Origin: an uncultured Clostridia bacterium
GTDB taxonomy: Bacteria > Bacillota > Clostridia > Christensenellales > Borkfalkiaceae
Assembly (NCBI GenBank): GCA_944368925.1
Contig: CALVXG010000004.1
Location: 62,001-126,000 of the forward strand
Reading direction: 5' to 3'
Length of the DNA: 64,000 bases
The notes beneath the pieces were generated by a model, which had not been told where the DNA came from, did no database searches, and saw only the letters and a program-made list of their open reading frames with translations. This document shows, in pieces, positions 33,416 through 42,287 of the stretch (positions within the stretch are counted from its first letter, which is position 1; the number at the start of each line of letters is the position of its first letter). A program made the position numbers and the translations under genes.

Positions 33416-34582
33416 ATGTTAGGTAATTTTACGTACTGCAATCCCACGAAATTGTATTTCGGGAAAAACGCTTTGGAGGGGCTGAAAGAGGAGCTTCCCA
33501 AATACGGGAAGAACGTACTTTTGGTATACGGGGGCGGCTCGATCAAGAAAAACGGGATCTATGACGCCGTGACAAAAGTGCTGAAAGAGTGCGGGAAGAC
33601 CGTCTTCGAAGATGCGGGAGTCATGCCGAACCCGACGACGGAGAAGATGAAAGAGGGCATCGCGCGGGCGCGTGCGGCAAAAGCGGATCTGATTTTGGCG
33701 GTCGGCGGCGGCTCGGTCATCGACTATGCGAAGGGCGTGTCGGTTTCGGTGCATTGCGAGGAAGATTTCTGGGAGAAATATTATCTGCGCATGGAAGAGC
33801 CGACGTGTGAGGTCGTGCCCGTGGGAGCGGTGCTCACGATGGTAGGCACGGGCAGCGAGATGAACGGCGGTTCGGTCATCACCAACCACGCGCAGAAGCT
33901 GAAGATCGGGAAAGTTTTCGGGGAAAACGTATTCCCGAAATTTGCGATTCTCAACCCCGAGTATACGTTTACGCTCCCGAAATACCAGATGATCGCGGGA
34001 TTTTTCGATATACTCTGCCACATTCACGAACAGTATTTTTCGGGCACGGACGACAACACGAGCGATTACGTGATGGAAGGTCTGATGCGTTCGCTCATTC
34101 ACAGCGCGAACATAGCGGTCAAGGACCCGAAAGACTACGAAGCGCGCAGCAACATCATGTGGACGGCGACGTGGGCGCTGAATACGTTTGTGGCGATGGG
34201 CAAGACGACGGACTGGGAAGTGCATATGATCGGGCAGGCGGTCGGCGCATACACGGACGCGACGCACGGCATGACGCTGGCGGCGGTCACGCCCGCGTAT
34301 ATGCGGCACATTCTCCCGTACGGGCTGAAAAAGATCGCGCGGTATGCCGTGAACGTGTGGGGCGTCGATCCGGACGGAAAGAGTGAGGAAGAGACGGCAA
34401 AAGAAGGCCTGAAGGCGTTGGAGCAGTGGATGCGCTCCATCGGGCTCGTGATGGATTTAAAGACGCTGGGCGTCACGGAAGAGATGATCCCCGGCATTGC
34501 GGACAGTACGTACATCATGCAGGGCGGATACAAAGTGCTCACGAAAGAGGAAGTCATCGAGATCCTCAAAGAGAGCATGTAA
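33416..34582 (+). CDS. Iron-containing alcohol dehydrogenase (butanol dehydrogenase/YqhD type)
   Basis: 388 residues from MLGNFTYCNPTKLYFG; AAGGAG lies 10 nt upstream. The family signatures are present: LVYGGGSIKKNG (dinucleotide site), ILAVGGGSVIDYAKG, and the metal-binding region ending in HMIGQAVGAYTDATHGMTLA. The usual aspartate and histidine ligands lie in FFDILCHIHEQYF and in the later histidines. It reduces aldehydes with NAD(P)H at the end of alcohol fermentation, or removes toxic aldehydes. It is monocistronic with a strong terminator. Substrate chain length is not readable. Confidence 0.92.
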   Translation: MLGNFTYCNPTKLYFGKNALEGLKEELPKYGKNVLLVYGGGSIKKNGIYDAVTKVLKECGKTVFEDAGVMPNPTTEKMKEGIARARAAKADLILAVGGGSVIDYAKGVSVSVHCEEDFWEKYYLRMEEPTCEVVPVGAVLTMVGTGSEMNGGSVITNHAQKLKIGKVFGENVFPKFAILNPEYTFTLPKYQMIAGFFDILCHIHEQYFSGTDDNTSDYVMEGLMRSLIHSANIAVKDPKDYEARSNIMWTATWALNTFVAMGKTTDWEVHMIGQAVGAYTDATHGMTLAAVTPAYMRHILPYGLKKIARYAVNVWGVDPDGKSEEETAKEGLKALEQWMRSIGLVMDLKTLGVTEEMIPGIADSTYIMQGGYKVLTKEEVIEILKESM

Positions 34583-34597
34583 CGAAAAACAGAATCG

Positions 34598-34672
34598 GCG
34601 CCGCGCCCGTTTCGGGCGCGGCGGGAGCCGTGCAAAGGGGCAGGCGGAATTATTCCGCCTGCCCCTTTTTTT
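34598..34672 (+). terminator. Double terminator behind the alcohol dehydrogenase gene
   Basis: Hairpin 1: CGCCGCGCCCG/CGGGCGCGGCG (34598-34622). Hairpin 2: AAAGGGGCAGGCGG paired with its complement (34634-34668), followed by further T. The second is a classic intrinsic terminator. Confidence 0.85.
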
Positions 34673-34772
34673 AAAAAAAGCGCATTCCGCGAAAGAAAAG
34701 GGCGGTTTTTGTAAAAATACCGCCCGAAACACACGATTTTTCGTGAGATTGGCGAAAAATACGGCAGATAAC

Positions 34773-34801
34773 TTGTAAATGCGGGCGGCGTGTGGTATAC
34801 T
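34773..34801 (+). promoter_or_regulatory. Promoter of the DUF5058-M20 operon
   Basis: TTGTAA (34773-34778), a 17-nt spacer and TATACT (34796-34801), with TG one base upstream of the -10 box. Confidence 0.7.
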
Positions 34802-34853
34802 TTTTAACAGAGGCAAAGTTTTGGCTTTGTAATAAAATATTGCGGGGTTTTTT

Positions 34854-35573
34854 ATGATTTTACAGCTCAATGCGGCGCAGTTTGACAAGAACGCACCCGT
34901 TCTTTACGTCATTGTGGCGCTGATCCTTGCAGTTGTCGTGGCGCAGGCGGTGTTTTTTCTTGTGCGCGCCTATCGCCGCGGCGTGAAGATCGGAATGTCC
35001 AAAGCCGTTCTCAACAAAACCATGGTGCGGGCAGCCGTATTTACGGTCGCGCCTGCGGTGGCGATCCTCGTGGGCATCGTCGCCCTTTCGCAGAAGCTCG
35101 GCATACCGCTGCCGTGGCTGCGGCTTTCCGTCATCGGCAGTTTCAGTTACGAAACGATCGCCGCCAACATCTTTGAAGGCAACGTCACCGACGCGACGAT
35201 CTATGTGACCGTTGCACTGGTCATGACCTGCGGAATGCTGGTATCCATGTTCCTGCCGCTCATTACGGGCAAAAAGATACAGCGCGGGCTCATGCGGATG
35301 CGTCAGCGCGACAAAAAATGGGGCGAAATCTTCATGACCGCGCTCTTTCTCGGAATGATCTCCGCGTTTTTGGGATATATTTTCGGGGGCGTGGGGGAAG
35401 GTTCGCACGGCTGGATCCCCGTCCTCGTCTTTCTGGTCTCCGCGATCGTCATGGCGCTGTGCGGCCTTTTGCTGAAAGTGACAAAATGGCGCTGGATCAA
35501 CGATTACGCGCTTCCGTTCTGTATCATTGTGGGTATGATCTCGGCGGTTCCCATTACCATGCTGTTGGGTTGA
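34854..35573 (+). CDS. DUF5058 family membrane protein
   Basis: 239 residues with about six transmembrane segments (near 16-40, 60-82, 112-135, 158-178, 186-206 and 218-236). It matches the DUF5058 family, known only by sequence. It opens a three-gene operon with a second polytopic membrane protein (14 nt downstream) and a membrane-bound M20 peptidase. Two small membrane proteins plus a peptidase suggest uptake of a peptide or acylated amino acid coupled to hydrolysis. That is inference; no transporter signature is visible. GGGG about 8 nt before the ATG serves as a weak ribosome site. Confidence 0.75.
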   Translation: MILQLNAAQFDKNAPVLYVIVALILAVVVAQAVFFLVRAYRRGVKIGMSKAVLNKTMVRAAVFTVAPAVAILVGIVALSQKLGIPLPWLRLSVIGSFSYETIAANIFEGNVTDATIYVTVALVMTCGMLVSMFLPLITGKKIQRGLMRMRQRDKKWGEIFMTALFLGMISAFLGYIFGGVGEGSHGWIPVLVFLVSAIVMALCGLLLKVTKWRWINDYALPFCIIVGMISAVPITMLLG

Positions 35574-35587
35574 GGAGGTGACTATCG

Positions 35588-36355
35588 ATGAAAAATATTC
35601 GTTCGTTTGACGACAATACGCATCTGTTCGGCAGGATCTGGGGCGTGGTGGCGGCGCTGCTCATCCTGTCTTACCCCTTTATTTGTCTGGTGATTTTCGG
35701 AGCGGGCATCGACTGGAAAGTGTTTGCTTCGGGAATTTCCATCATCGTCATGTACTGCGCGGTCGGCGCGGTGGAGACCTTTACCTACTCGCCCATGCTC
35801 GGTTCTGGCGGTACGTACCTCGGTTTTGTGACGGGGAACCTTTCCAACCTGAAAGTTCCCTGCGCGCTCAACTGCATGGAGCAGGCGGGCGTGGAAAAGG
35901 GGACGGAAGAGGCGGAGATCATCTCCACCATTTCCATTGCAATCTCATCCATCGTCACGATGGTGATCCTCATCCTCGGCGTCGTGCTGATCAGTTTTCT
36001 CACTCCCATTTTCGAAAACGAGAGCCTTGCGCCCGCGTTTGACAACGTTCTTCCCGCGCTGTTCGGCGGAATGGCGGTCGTCTACATTTCCAAGAACTGG
36101 AAGATCTCCGTCATCCCCTGCGTGCTGATGCTGCTCGTGTTCATCATTTCTTCGTACGCGACGGGCAGCGGCGACCTTGCGGGAACGCTGATCGGGATCA
36201 TGGTACCCGTGGGCGTGATCGTGACGGTCGGGTCGGCGCGGATCATGTATAAAAAAGGCTGGCTGGGCGAACAGGGCGGCGTGCAGGCGGCGCCCGCGGA
36301 GCAGGGCGAGCAGAAAAAAGAGCAGAACGGAAAGGGCGGGGAGGAAAACAAATGA
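35588..36355 (+). CDS. Polytopic membrane protein, partner of DUF5058
   Basis: 255 residues with about six hydrophobic segments, followed by a hydrophilic tail of about 30 residues rich in Gln, Glu, Gly and Lys (AAPAEQGEQKKEQNGKGGEENK). The segment EAEIISTISIAISSIVTMVILILGV is strongly helical. I do not recognise a named family. Its start lies 14 nt after the DUF5058 stop with GAGGAGG upstream, and its end overlaps the M20 peptidase start by 4 nt, so the three proteins probably act together. Confidence 0.7.
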   Translation: MKNIRSFDDNTHLFGRIWGVVAALLILSYPFICLVIFGAGIDWKVFASGISIIVMYCAVGAVETFTYSPMLGSGGTYLGFVTGNLSNLKVPCALNCMEQAGVEKGTEEAEIISTISIAISSIVTMVILILGVVLISFLTPIFENESLAPAFDNVLPALFGGMAVVYISKNWKISVIPCVLMLLVFIISSYATGSGDLAGTLIGIMVPVGVIVTVGSARIMYKKGWLGEQGGVQAAPAEQGEQKKEQNGKGGEENK

Positions 36356-37794
36356 CCTGGCTGTATGTTCTGATCGCCGTACTGATCGTTCTGATCCTGG
36401 TAAGCATTCCCGTCGTCAGAGCGATGCGGTTTCGTCCGAAAAAGCAGGAGACGTATCCGGATTTTCCCGTAAAATGCGACGAGGAAAAGGCGGTTTCGGA
36501 TCTTGCGGAAATGGTGCGCTGCAAGACGGTTTCGGACACGGACGAGAGCAAGGAAGACGAGAAAGAGTTCGAAAAGTTCGAAAAATTGCTTCCCGCGCTC
36601 TTTCCGAACGTATACCGCGTGTGCGAATTTGAAAAACTGAGCAAGCGCTCGCTTCTGTTTCGCTGGAAGGGGAAAGATTCCTCGGTGAGCCGCGTGCTGA
36701 TGGCGCATTACGACGTGGTTTCGGCGGAGCAGTCGCTTTGGAAAAAGCCCGCATTCGAAGGGATCGTGGAAGACGGGGTGCTCTGGGGCAGGGGCACGCT
36801 GGACACGAAAGGGACGCTCAACGGCGTGATGCAGGCGGCGGAACAGCTGATCAAAGAGGGGTTTGTTCCGAAAAACGATATATATCTCGCCTTTTCGGGC
36901 AACGAGGAGACAAACGGGTACGGCGCGCCGACCATCGTAAAATATTTCAAAGAGAAGGGGATCCGTCCCGCGCTCGTGTGCGACGAGGGCGGCGCGGTGG
37001 TGGACAAGGTCTTTCCCGGCGTCAGTGCGCCGTGCGCGCTCATCGGGATCGCGGAAAAGGGACTTTGCAACGTGCGCTTTTCGGTGGAAGGAAAGGGCGG
37101 CCACGCGAGCGCGCCGCCGCCGCATACGGCGGTGGGCAAGCTCAGCAAGGCCTGCGCCGCCGTGGAAAACCGTCCCTTTCCCGCCCGCATTTCCAAACCC
37201 GCCCGCGAGCTTTTCGATACGCTGGGCAGGCATTCCACCTTTGTCTATCGGCTGATCTTTGCCAATCTCGGGCTGTTCCGCGGCGCTCTGGACGCGATCT
37301 GCAAAAAGAGCGGCGGCGAGCTGAACGCCCTCATGCGCACGACGGTCGCCTTTACGCAGATGAGCGGGAGCAAGGGCATGAACGTTCTTCCGCCGTACGC
37401 GGAAATGGTGGCGAACCTGCGCATCATGTGCGGCGAAAGCGTGGACGATTGCGTGAAATACTTAAAAGAAACCATCGGCGACGACGAGATCAAAACGGAA
37501 GTCGTGTACGGCATGAACCCTTCGAACGTTTCCGAAACGGAGGGGGAAGCGTGGGACATGATGAAGCGTGCGATTTCGCAGACGTGGAAAGAGACGCTCG
37601 TGGCCCCGTATCTGATGCTTGCGTGCAGCGATTCCCGCCATTACGGCGAAATTTCCGACCACGTATATCGTTTTTCCGCGATGGCGCTCTCCAAAGAAGA
37701 GCGCGCGAGCATTCACGGAAACGACGAAAAAATTCCACTGGAAAAGATCGTGCGCACGGTCGCGTTTTACCTGCGCCTCATTTCTCAGTTTTAA
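36352..37794 (+). CDS. Membrane-anchored M20-family metallopeptidase
   Basis: 480 residues. A hydrophobic N-terminal helix (about 3-22) anchors it. The di-zinc M20 ligands are in place: MAHYD (H119, D121), GRGTLDTKG (D151) and GNEETNG (E185, E186); the dimerisation domain begins near GKGGHASAPPPHTA. It resembles dipeptidase or carboxypeptidase relatives (PepV/CPS1-like). It should cleave small peptides or N-acyl amino acids at the membrane. It overlaps the preceding membrane protein gene by ATGA. Which side of the membrane the catalytic domain faces is not certain. Confidence 0.88.
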   Translation: MTWLYVLIAVLIVLILVSIPVVRAMRFRPKKQETYPDFPVKCDEEKAVSDLAEMVRCKTVSDTDESKEDEKEFEKFEKLLPALFPNVYRVCEFEKLSKRSLLFRWKGKDSSVSRVLMAHYDVVSAEQSLWKKPAFEGIVEDGVLWGRGTLDTKGTLNGVMQAAEQLIKEGFVPKNDIYLAFSGNEETNGYGAPTIVKYFKEKGIRPALVCDEGGAVVDKVFPGVSAPCALIGIAEKGLCNVRFSVEGKGGHASAPPPHTAVGKLSKACAAVENRPFPARISKPARELFDTLGRHSTFVYRLIFANLGLFRGALDAICKKSGGELNALMRTTVAFTQMSGSKGMNVLPPYAEMVANLRIMCGESVDDCVKYLKETIGDDEIKTEVVYGMNPSNVSETEGEAWDMMKRAISQTWKETLVAPYLMLACSDSRHYGEISDHVYRFSAMALSKEERASIHGNDEKIPLEKIVRTVAFYLRLISQF

Positions 37795-38233
37795 AACATC
37801 GTTTTTTCCTTATCTGCGCCGCCGCGCATATGCGCGGCGGCGCAGATTTCGTTTTTTCGGGCATTTTTGCGGAAAAAAACGCCCGTATGCGTTTTGCCGC
37901 ATATGTGTTTTGCCGCACGCGTCGGTTTTCCGACGCGTGCGGAGGCGTTTGCGGCGAAAAATGTACACCGTTCCGCAAAAATAAGCGACAAAGAAAAGCG
38001 AAGCCCTTGCGCCGACGCGCAAGGGCTTCGCTTGTTGGTTTGGAAGGGCGCGGAGTTTTTCGCCGTCAAAATGCGGTACCGAAGGACGTTTGGGCGGGCA
38101 AAGTGTGCTTTGCGCCATGTTTTTGCGGAAAAAGATTCCCGAAAAGCGCGCTTGGCGTGCGCGCGCGGCGGCGCGCCCGCGCGCATTGCGCGCGAAAATT
38201 ATAGGGCGCGCGGCCGCAGATGGGTGCGAGCCA
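37795..38233. repeat. Hairpin-rich gene-free spacer
   Basis: Three strong inverted repeats follow one another: a 36-bp perfect palindrome (37812-37847), CCGCACGCGTCGG with its complement (37913-37942), and a 17-bp stem AAGCGAAGCCCTTGCGC with its complement (37996-38033). The short motif TTTGCGGAAAAA also recurs. The first follows the M20 gene and is followed by TTTTTT, so it may terminate that operon. No credible gene is seen in about 440 nt. Confidence 0.65.
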
Positions 38234-38262
38234 TTGACAACGCCGCAAAAAAATGTTAAGAT
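38234..38262 (+). promoter_or_regulatory. Promoter of the YitT/DUF1003 operon
   Basis: TTGACA (38234-38239), a 17-nt spacer and TAAGAT (38257-38262) with an upstream TG (extended -10). Confidence 0.75.
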
Positions 38263-38333
38263 AGGAAGGAGTGGTACCGCAAAACAGAAGGCTGTTTGGT
38301 GCGGCGGGGCCCGCAGGGCGGGCGGAGGAGAAT

Positions 38334-39233
38334 ATGAATCGACTGAGATTGCGTCAGAACATTGTGGATTGTCTGATCGTGGCGGTGCTGGCTTTGCTGC
38401 TTGCGCTCAATTACCAGCTGTTTATCGTCAAGAACGCATTTGCGCCCGCGGGATTTAACGGGATTGCGACGATGATCGAGTACAAGAGCGGATTCAGCGT
38501 GGGGTATTTTTCGCTGATCGTGAACGTTCCGCTCTGTCTTTTTGCGTATTTCTTTATCAATCACGAATTTGCAATCAAAACGGGCGTATTTTCGATTGTG
38601 TACTCGGTTGCGCTGCTGCTTTTGCGGCTGGCCGATCTTTCGGCGTTTCAGTATGACGCGCAGGGGGTGGACACCATATTCCCCGCGCTGATTTCGGGGG
38701 CGATCGGCGGGTTTGTGTACGGCCTTACGTTCCGCAGGAATTCGTCCACGGGCGGGGCGGACGTCGTGGCGAAATACGTCAGCAAAGTCGATCCTGTTCT
38801 GAATTTTTTCTGGATCAACTTTCTCATCAACGCCGTCATAGCGGTGGCTTCGTATTTTGTGTACGCGCAGCCGGGCGAAAACGGTGTGCTCATTTACAAT
38901 TACAAACCCGTGTGTCTTTGCATGCTCTACTGTTTTTTGTCGAGTTTTGTGGGGAACATGATCATTAAAGGCTCCAAATCTGCCTATAAATTTTTCATTA
39001 TCACGCTGCACGCGGACGAGATCGACCGCGAGATTATGGAAAAACTCCGGCATACGGCGACCCGTCTGACGGCGCGCGGCGCATATACCAATGCCGAGCG
39101 GGACGTGATTGTCTGCGTGGTGAACAAGCGTCAGCTGGTGGAGTTCAAAGACATTCTGAAAAAGTACGACGATACGTTTGCATACGTCGAAACGGTGTAC
39201 GAGACGATCGGAAATTTCAGGCGCGCGCGCTGA
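38334..39233 (+). CDS. YitT family membrane protein (DUF161 plus DUF2179)
   Basis: 299 residues from the ATG at 38334, which has GGAGGAG 6 nt upstream. Five to six transmembrane segments (first at about 13-35) include the STGGADVVAKYVS motif of the DUF161 domain. The last 80 residues (FFIITLHADEIDREIMEKLRHTATRLTARGAY) form the ferredoxin-like cytoplasmic DUF2179 domain. YitT-type proteins are common in Firmicutes and their transport substrate is not firmly established. The DUF1003 gene follows 25 nt later. Confidence 0.88.
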   Translation: MNRLRLRQNIVDCLIVAVLALLLALNYQLFIVKNAFAPAGFNGIATMIEYKSGFSVGYFSLIVNVPLCLFAYFFINHEFAIKTGVFSIVYSVALLLLRLADLSAFQYDAQGVDTIFPALISGAIGGFVYGLTFRRNSSTGGADVVAKYVSKVDPVLNFFWINFLINAVIAVASYFVYAQPGENGVLIYNYKPVCLCMLYCFLSSFVGNMIIKGSKSAYKFFIITLHADEIDREIMEKLRHTATRLTARGAYTNAERDVIVCVVNKRQLVEFKDILKKYDDTFAYVETVYETIGNFRRAR

Positions 39234-39258
39234 CAAACGTGCGTTCTTCGGAGACGTT

Positions 39259-39795
39259 ATGAAAGAAAACAAGAAGCTGATCAGCGAAATATTGGAAGAC
39301 GTCCGCCGCGACATGACGGACGAAGAGATCATGAATCTTCTGGCCGGCAGCAAGGTGTCGGTGAATACGGTGAAGGAAAGCCGAAAAAAATATACGGTGG
39401 GGCAGAAAGCCGCCGATAAGATTGCCAAATTTGCGGGAAGCTGGGCGTTTATCTTTTCGTTTGTCGGCGTTCTCATCGCATGGATGGTCATCAACGCGGT
39501 TTTGGCTTCGAAGGCGTTCGACCCGTATCCGTTTATTCTTCTCAACCTCGTGCTTTCCTGCGTGGCGGCGATTCAGGCGCCGCTCATCATGATGAGCCAG
39601 AACCGCCAGGAAGAAAAAGACCGCCGCCGTGCGGAAAACGACTACAAGGTCAACCTGAAAACGGAAATTCTGATCGAGGATCTGCACAACAAAATGAACC
39701 GCATCCTCGCAAGACAGGAGACGATTTTGCACATACTGCGCGAAGAATCTCCTCAACAGCCGTCCGAGCAGCCTTCCGAAGAGAAGAAACAGTAA
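39259..39795 (+). CDS. DUF1003 membrane protein
   Basis: 178 residues from MKENKKLISEIL. The family core is FAGSWAFIFSFVGVLIAWMVIN, then PYPFILLNLVLSCVAAIQAPLIMMSQNRQ, giving two transmembrane helices, and KDRRRAENDYKVNLKTEILIEDLH, a polar helix. The N-terminal 50 residues and the Gln/Pro/Glu-rich tail are cytoplasmic. DUF1003 has no established role. GGAG lies 5 nt before the start. It is probably cotranscribed with the YitT gene. Confidence 0.85.
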   Translation: MKENKKLISEILEDVRRDMTDEEIMNLLAGSKVSVNTVKESRKKYTVGQKAADKIAKFAGSWAFIFSFVGVLIAWMVINAVLASKAFDPYPFILLNLVLSCVAAIQAPLIMMSQNRQEEKDRRRAENDYKVNLKTEILIEDLHNKMNRILARQETILHILREESPQQPSEQPSEEKKQ

Positions 39796-39832
39796 AAATG
39801 CGGCGCGTTTGCGGGAATACCGTGCAAAAGAA

Positions 39833-39861
39833 TGGACATCTGTCGGGGAAAATGTTAAAAT
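39833..39861 (+). promoter_or_regulatory. Promoter of the O-antigen ligase-like gene
   Basis: TGGACA (39833-39838), a 17-nt spacer and TAAAAT (39856-39861) with an upstream TG (extended -10). The leader is about 115 nt. Confidence 0.6.
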
Positions 39862-39983
39862 GGCAAAAGCCCTTGCAGAGCGTGAAACCGAAAAAGCAGG
39901 CACGGGGCGGGAAAACCGCGGCGTAGCGGGTTTTTGGTGCAAGAAAAAAGAAAGGAAACGGCAAAGACGGGAGCCGCAAGAGA

Positions 39984-41483
39984 ATGATTATGCTTTATGA
40001 AAGAATCGAAAAAATCCGTGAAAACACGGTCGTGCATAAAATAACAGATTTTCTGGACGGGAACCTGTATCCGATCGTGTATGCGGTATTGGCGCTCGTC
40101 TGTTCGTTTACGGGGCTGGAATTGCCGTTTTATATTCTGACGGCGCTGGCGGCGATCTTCGGAACGGTTTTCTGCCGCGATACGAAATCGCTGATGGTTC
40201 CGCTCGTCATGGCGGTGTACGCGGTCAGCCAAAAGCACACGCCGCAGCCGCCGTATAACTCCGGCTATCTGAACGAACCCGCCGTTTTAGCGACGCTCGG
40301 CGTTCTGTTTGCTCTGGTGCTTGCGGCGACGATCTTCCGCATGATCGCATACAAGGGGACGGGCAACGTGTTCCGCACGCCGACCAAGGCGCGCTGGGGA
40401 CTGTTCGCGCTGGGCGCGGCGCTCATTCTCAACGGCATTTTTTACAGCGGCTATACGATCGCGAACCTCGTGCTGGGGATCGTGATCGCGTTTTCGTTCC
40501 TTTATTTTTACATTTATTTCTACAATACCGCGCAGTGGACGCAGGATACGCCCAAATACATTGCGCGCGTACTCGTTCTGGCGAGCGCGGTCATCCTCGT
40601 ACAGCTTGCGGAGATGTTCATATTCGACGATCCGCTGAACAAAAACCAGTTCGTGCTCGGGTGGGGGATGAGCAACAACATCGGCGGGATGCTCGCCATG
40701 TTTCTGCCCGCCTTTTTCTATCTCGCCTACAAGAGCCGTTTCGGCCCCGCATTTTACGTGCTCGGATTTGTTTCGTTTGCGGGGGTGGTGCTCACGCTCA
40801 GCCGCACGTCCGTGTTTGTGGGCGGGGCGGTGCTCATCGCCTGCATGATCTTTCTGAGCATAAAGGGCAAATACGTGCGCTTTGTCCGCATTTTCAACGT
40901 TGCCCTCGTTATCGTTCTGATCTGCTTTGTCTTCGTGCCGAACGAGCTGTGGCGCGTCTTCAAATATTACATCGAACACGGGTTCAACGATTCGGGACGG
41001 CGGTATATCTGGGAAAACGGTCTGAAAAATTTCCTGCGCGCGCCCGTCTTCGGCGTGGGGTTCTATACGCCCATCGCGCCCGATTGGTCTTACAACATCG
41101 AAAACTGGTTTTTCCCCGACATGTATCACAATACCTACATTCAGATGCTCGCGTCCTGCGGGATTTTGGGCGTTGCGGCGTACACGTTCCATCTCGTGCA
41201 GGGGGCGATCCTCATTTTCCGCAAACCTACGGCGGAACGCATTTTTTTCTTTCTCGTGATTCTGATTCTCAGCGGCATGAGCATGGCGGACAATCATCTG
41301 TTCCACGTATTCCCGACGCTCGTGTACTCCATGCTGATCGCCATGTGCGAAAAAGATTACGAAGCGTGCGCGGGTCGTTGCGCTGCGGCGCAGGGCGGCG
41401 TGGACGCCGCACAGAGCGTGCCCGCTTGCGCGCAGGACGGGAAAAATAACGGAAATATTCCGATGCCTGACACAAAACGTTGA
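39984..41483 (+). CDS. O-antigen ligase/polymerase family membrane protein
   Basis: 499 residues with about 12 transmembrane helices. The Wzy_C-like core spans about 230-420, including the large external loop HGFNDSGRRYIWENGLKNFLRAPVFGVGFY, where the arginine- and histidine-containing (R/H)xxxW(x)nG(l) pattern of ligases and polymerases is seen. It would join or polymerise undecaprenyl-linked glycans on the outer face of the membrane. It precedes the polysaccharide cluster but has its own promoter. A second, unrelated Wzy-like protein is encoded at 54130, so this one may be a ligase attaching the chain to its carrier. The C-terminal 45 residues are polar and Ala/Cys-rich. Confidence 0.78.
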   Translation: MIMLYERIEKIRENTVVHKITDFLDGNLYPIVYAVLALVCSFTGLELPFYILTALAAIFGTVFCRDTKSLMVPLVMAVYAVSQKHTPQPPYNSGYLNEPAVLATLGVLFALVLAATIFRMIAYKGTGNVFRTPTKARWGLFALGAALILNGIFYSGYTIANLVLGIVIAFSFLYFYIYFYNTAQWTQDTPKYIARVLVLASAVILVQLAEMFIFDDPLNKNQFVLGWGMSNNIGGMLAMFLPAFFYLAYKSRFGPAFYVLGFVSFAGVVLTLSRTSVFVGGAVLIACMIFLSIKGKYVRFVRIFNVALVIVLICFVFVPNELWRVFKYYIEHGFNDSGRRYIWENGLKNFLRAPVFGVGFYTPIAPDWSYNIENWFFPDMYHNTYIQMLASCGILGVAAYTFHLVQGAILIFRKPTAERIFFFLVILILSGMSMADNHLFHVFPTLVYSMLIAMCEKDYEACAGRCAAAQGGVDAAQSVPACAQDGKNNGNIPMPDTKR

Positions 41484-41502
41484 CACGTTCGTCACGGTCG
41501 CC

Positions 41503-41531
41503 TTGACAAACGCGCGCGAATATTGTAAAAT
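41503..41531 (+). promoter_or_regulatory. Promoter of the glm/polysaccharide operon
   Basis: TTGACA (41503-41508), a 17-nt spacer and TAAAAT (41526-41531). No glmS-ribozyme-like element is visible between it and the first gene. Confidence 0.75.
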
Positions 41532-41584
41532 CGATGTGCCTTTAATATCATAAAAAATGTTTATTCTAAATAAAATCGGACGGA

Positions 41585-42274
41585 ATGGTGACTGACAAGA
41601 TGGATGATCGGGAAGGTTTGAAGATCGTAAATTTATACGACCTGTCGCACACGGCGGCGGGGGAGTATCTGAAAGGGTTCGAATACCCGTGGGAAGCGCT
41701 GGCGGGGCTGAAGGAATTTATTGCGGCCCTGGGCGAGCGGCTGAATAAAGAGGAATACGAGCAGGTGCGCCCGCAGGTGTGGGTGCATAAGACGGCGAAG
41801 ATCGCCCCGACGGCGTACCTGGGCGCGCCGTGCATTATCGGAGCGGAAACGGAAGTACGTCATTGTGCGTTTGTGCGCGGGAGCGCGCTTGTCGGGAAGA
41901 ACTGCGTGGTCGGGAACTCGGCGGAACTGAAAAACGCGATCCTGTTCGACAACGTGCAGGTGCCGCATTTCAACTACGTCGGGGACAGCATACTCGGGTA
42001 CAGGTCGCACATGGGAGCGGGGTCGGTGACGTCCAACGTGAAGTCGGACAAGACGCCCGTCGGCGTGCGCTATGGCGGAGAAAAGCTGGAAACGGGACTC
42101 AAAAAATTCGGCGCGATGCTGGGAGATTTTGTGGAAGTGGGCTGCAACAGCGTGCTCAATCCCGGCACGGTCGTGGGCAGGCATACGAACATTTATCCGC
42201 TTTCGTGCGTGCGGGGGTACGTCCCTGCGGAGAGCATTTACAAGAGCGCGGACGCGGTTGTAAGAAAAAGTTGA
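41585..42274 (+). CDS. Left-handed beta-helix nucleotidyl-sugar acetyltransferase-like protein (GlmU C-terminal type)
   Basis: 229 residues. From about residue 65 the sequence shows hexapeptide repeats of the left-handed beta-helix (VWVHKTAKIAPTAYLGAPCIIGAETEVRHCAFVRG and GDFVEVGCNSVLNPGTVVG), most like the C-terminal half of GlmU; HFNYVGDSILGYRSHMGAGSVTSN mirrors the GlmU active-site loop. The pyrophosphorylase domain is absent. It lies 13 nt before glmM and then glmS, so acetylation of glucosamine-1-phosphate is plausible. The uridylyltransferase would then be elsewhere. An in-frame ATG at 41600 is an alternative start. Confidence 0.75.
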   Translation: MVTDKMDDREGLKIVNLYDLSHTAAGEYLKGFEYPWEALAGLKEFIAALGERLNKEEYEQVRPQVWVHKTAKIAPTAYLGAPCIIGAETEVRHCAFVRGSALVGKNCVVGNSAELKNAILFDNVQVPHFNYVGDSILGYRSHMGAGSVTSNVKSDKTPVGVRYGGEKLETGLKKFGAMLGDFVEVGCNSVLNPGTVVGRHTNIYPLSCVRGYVPAESIYKSADAVVRKS

Positions 42275-42287
42275 AAAGGAATTTACG

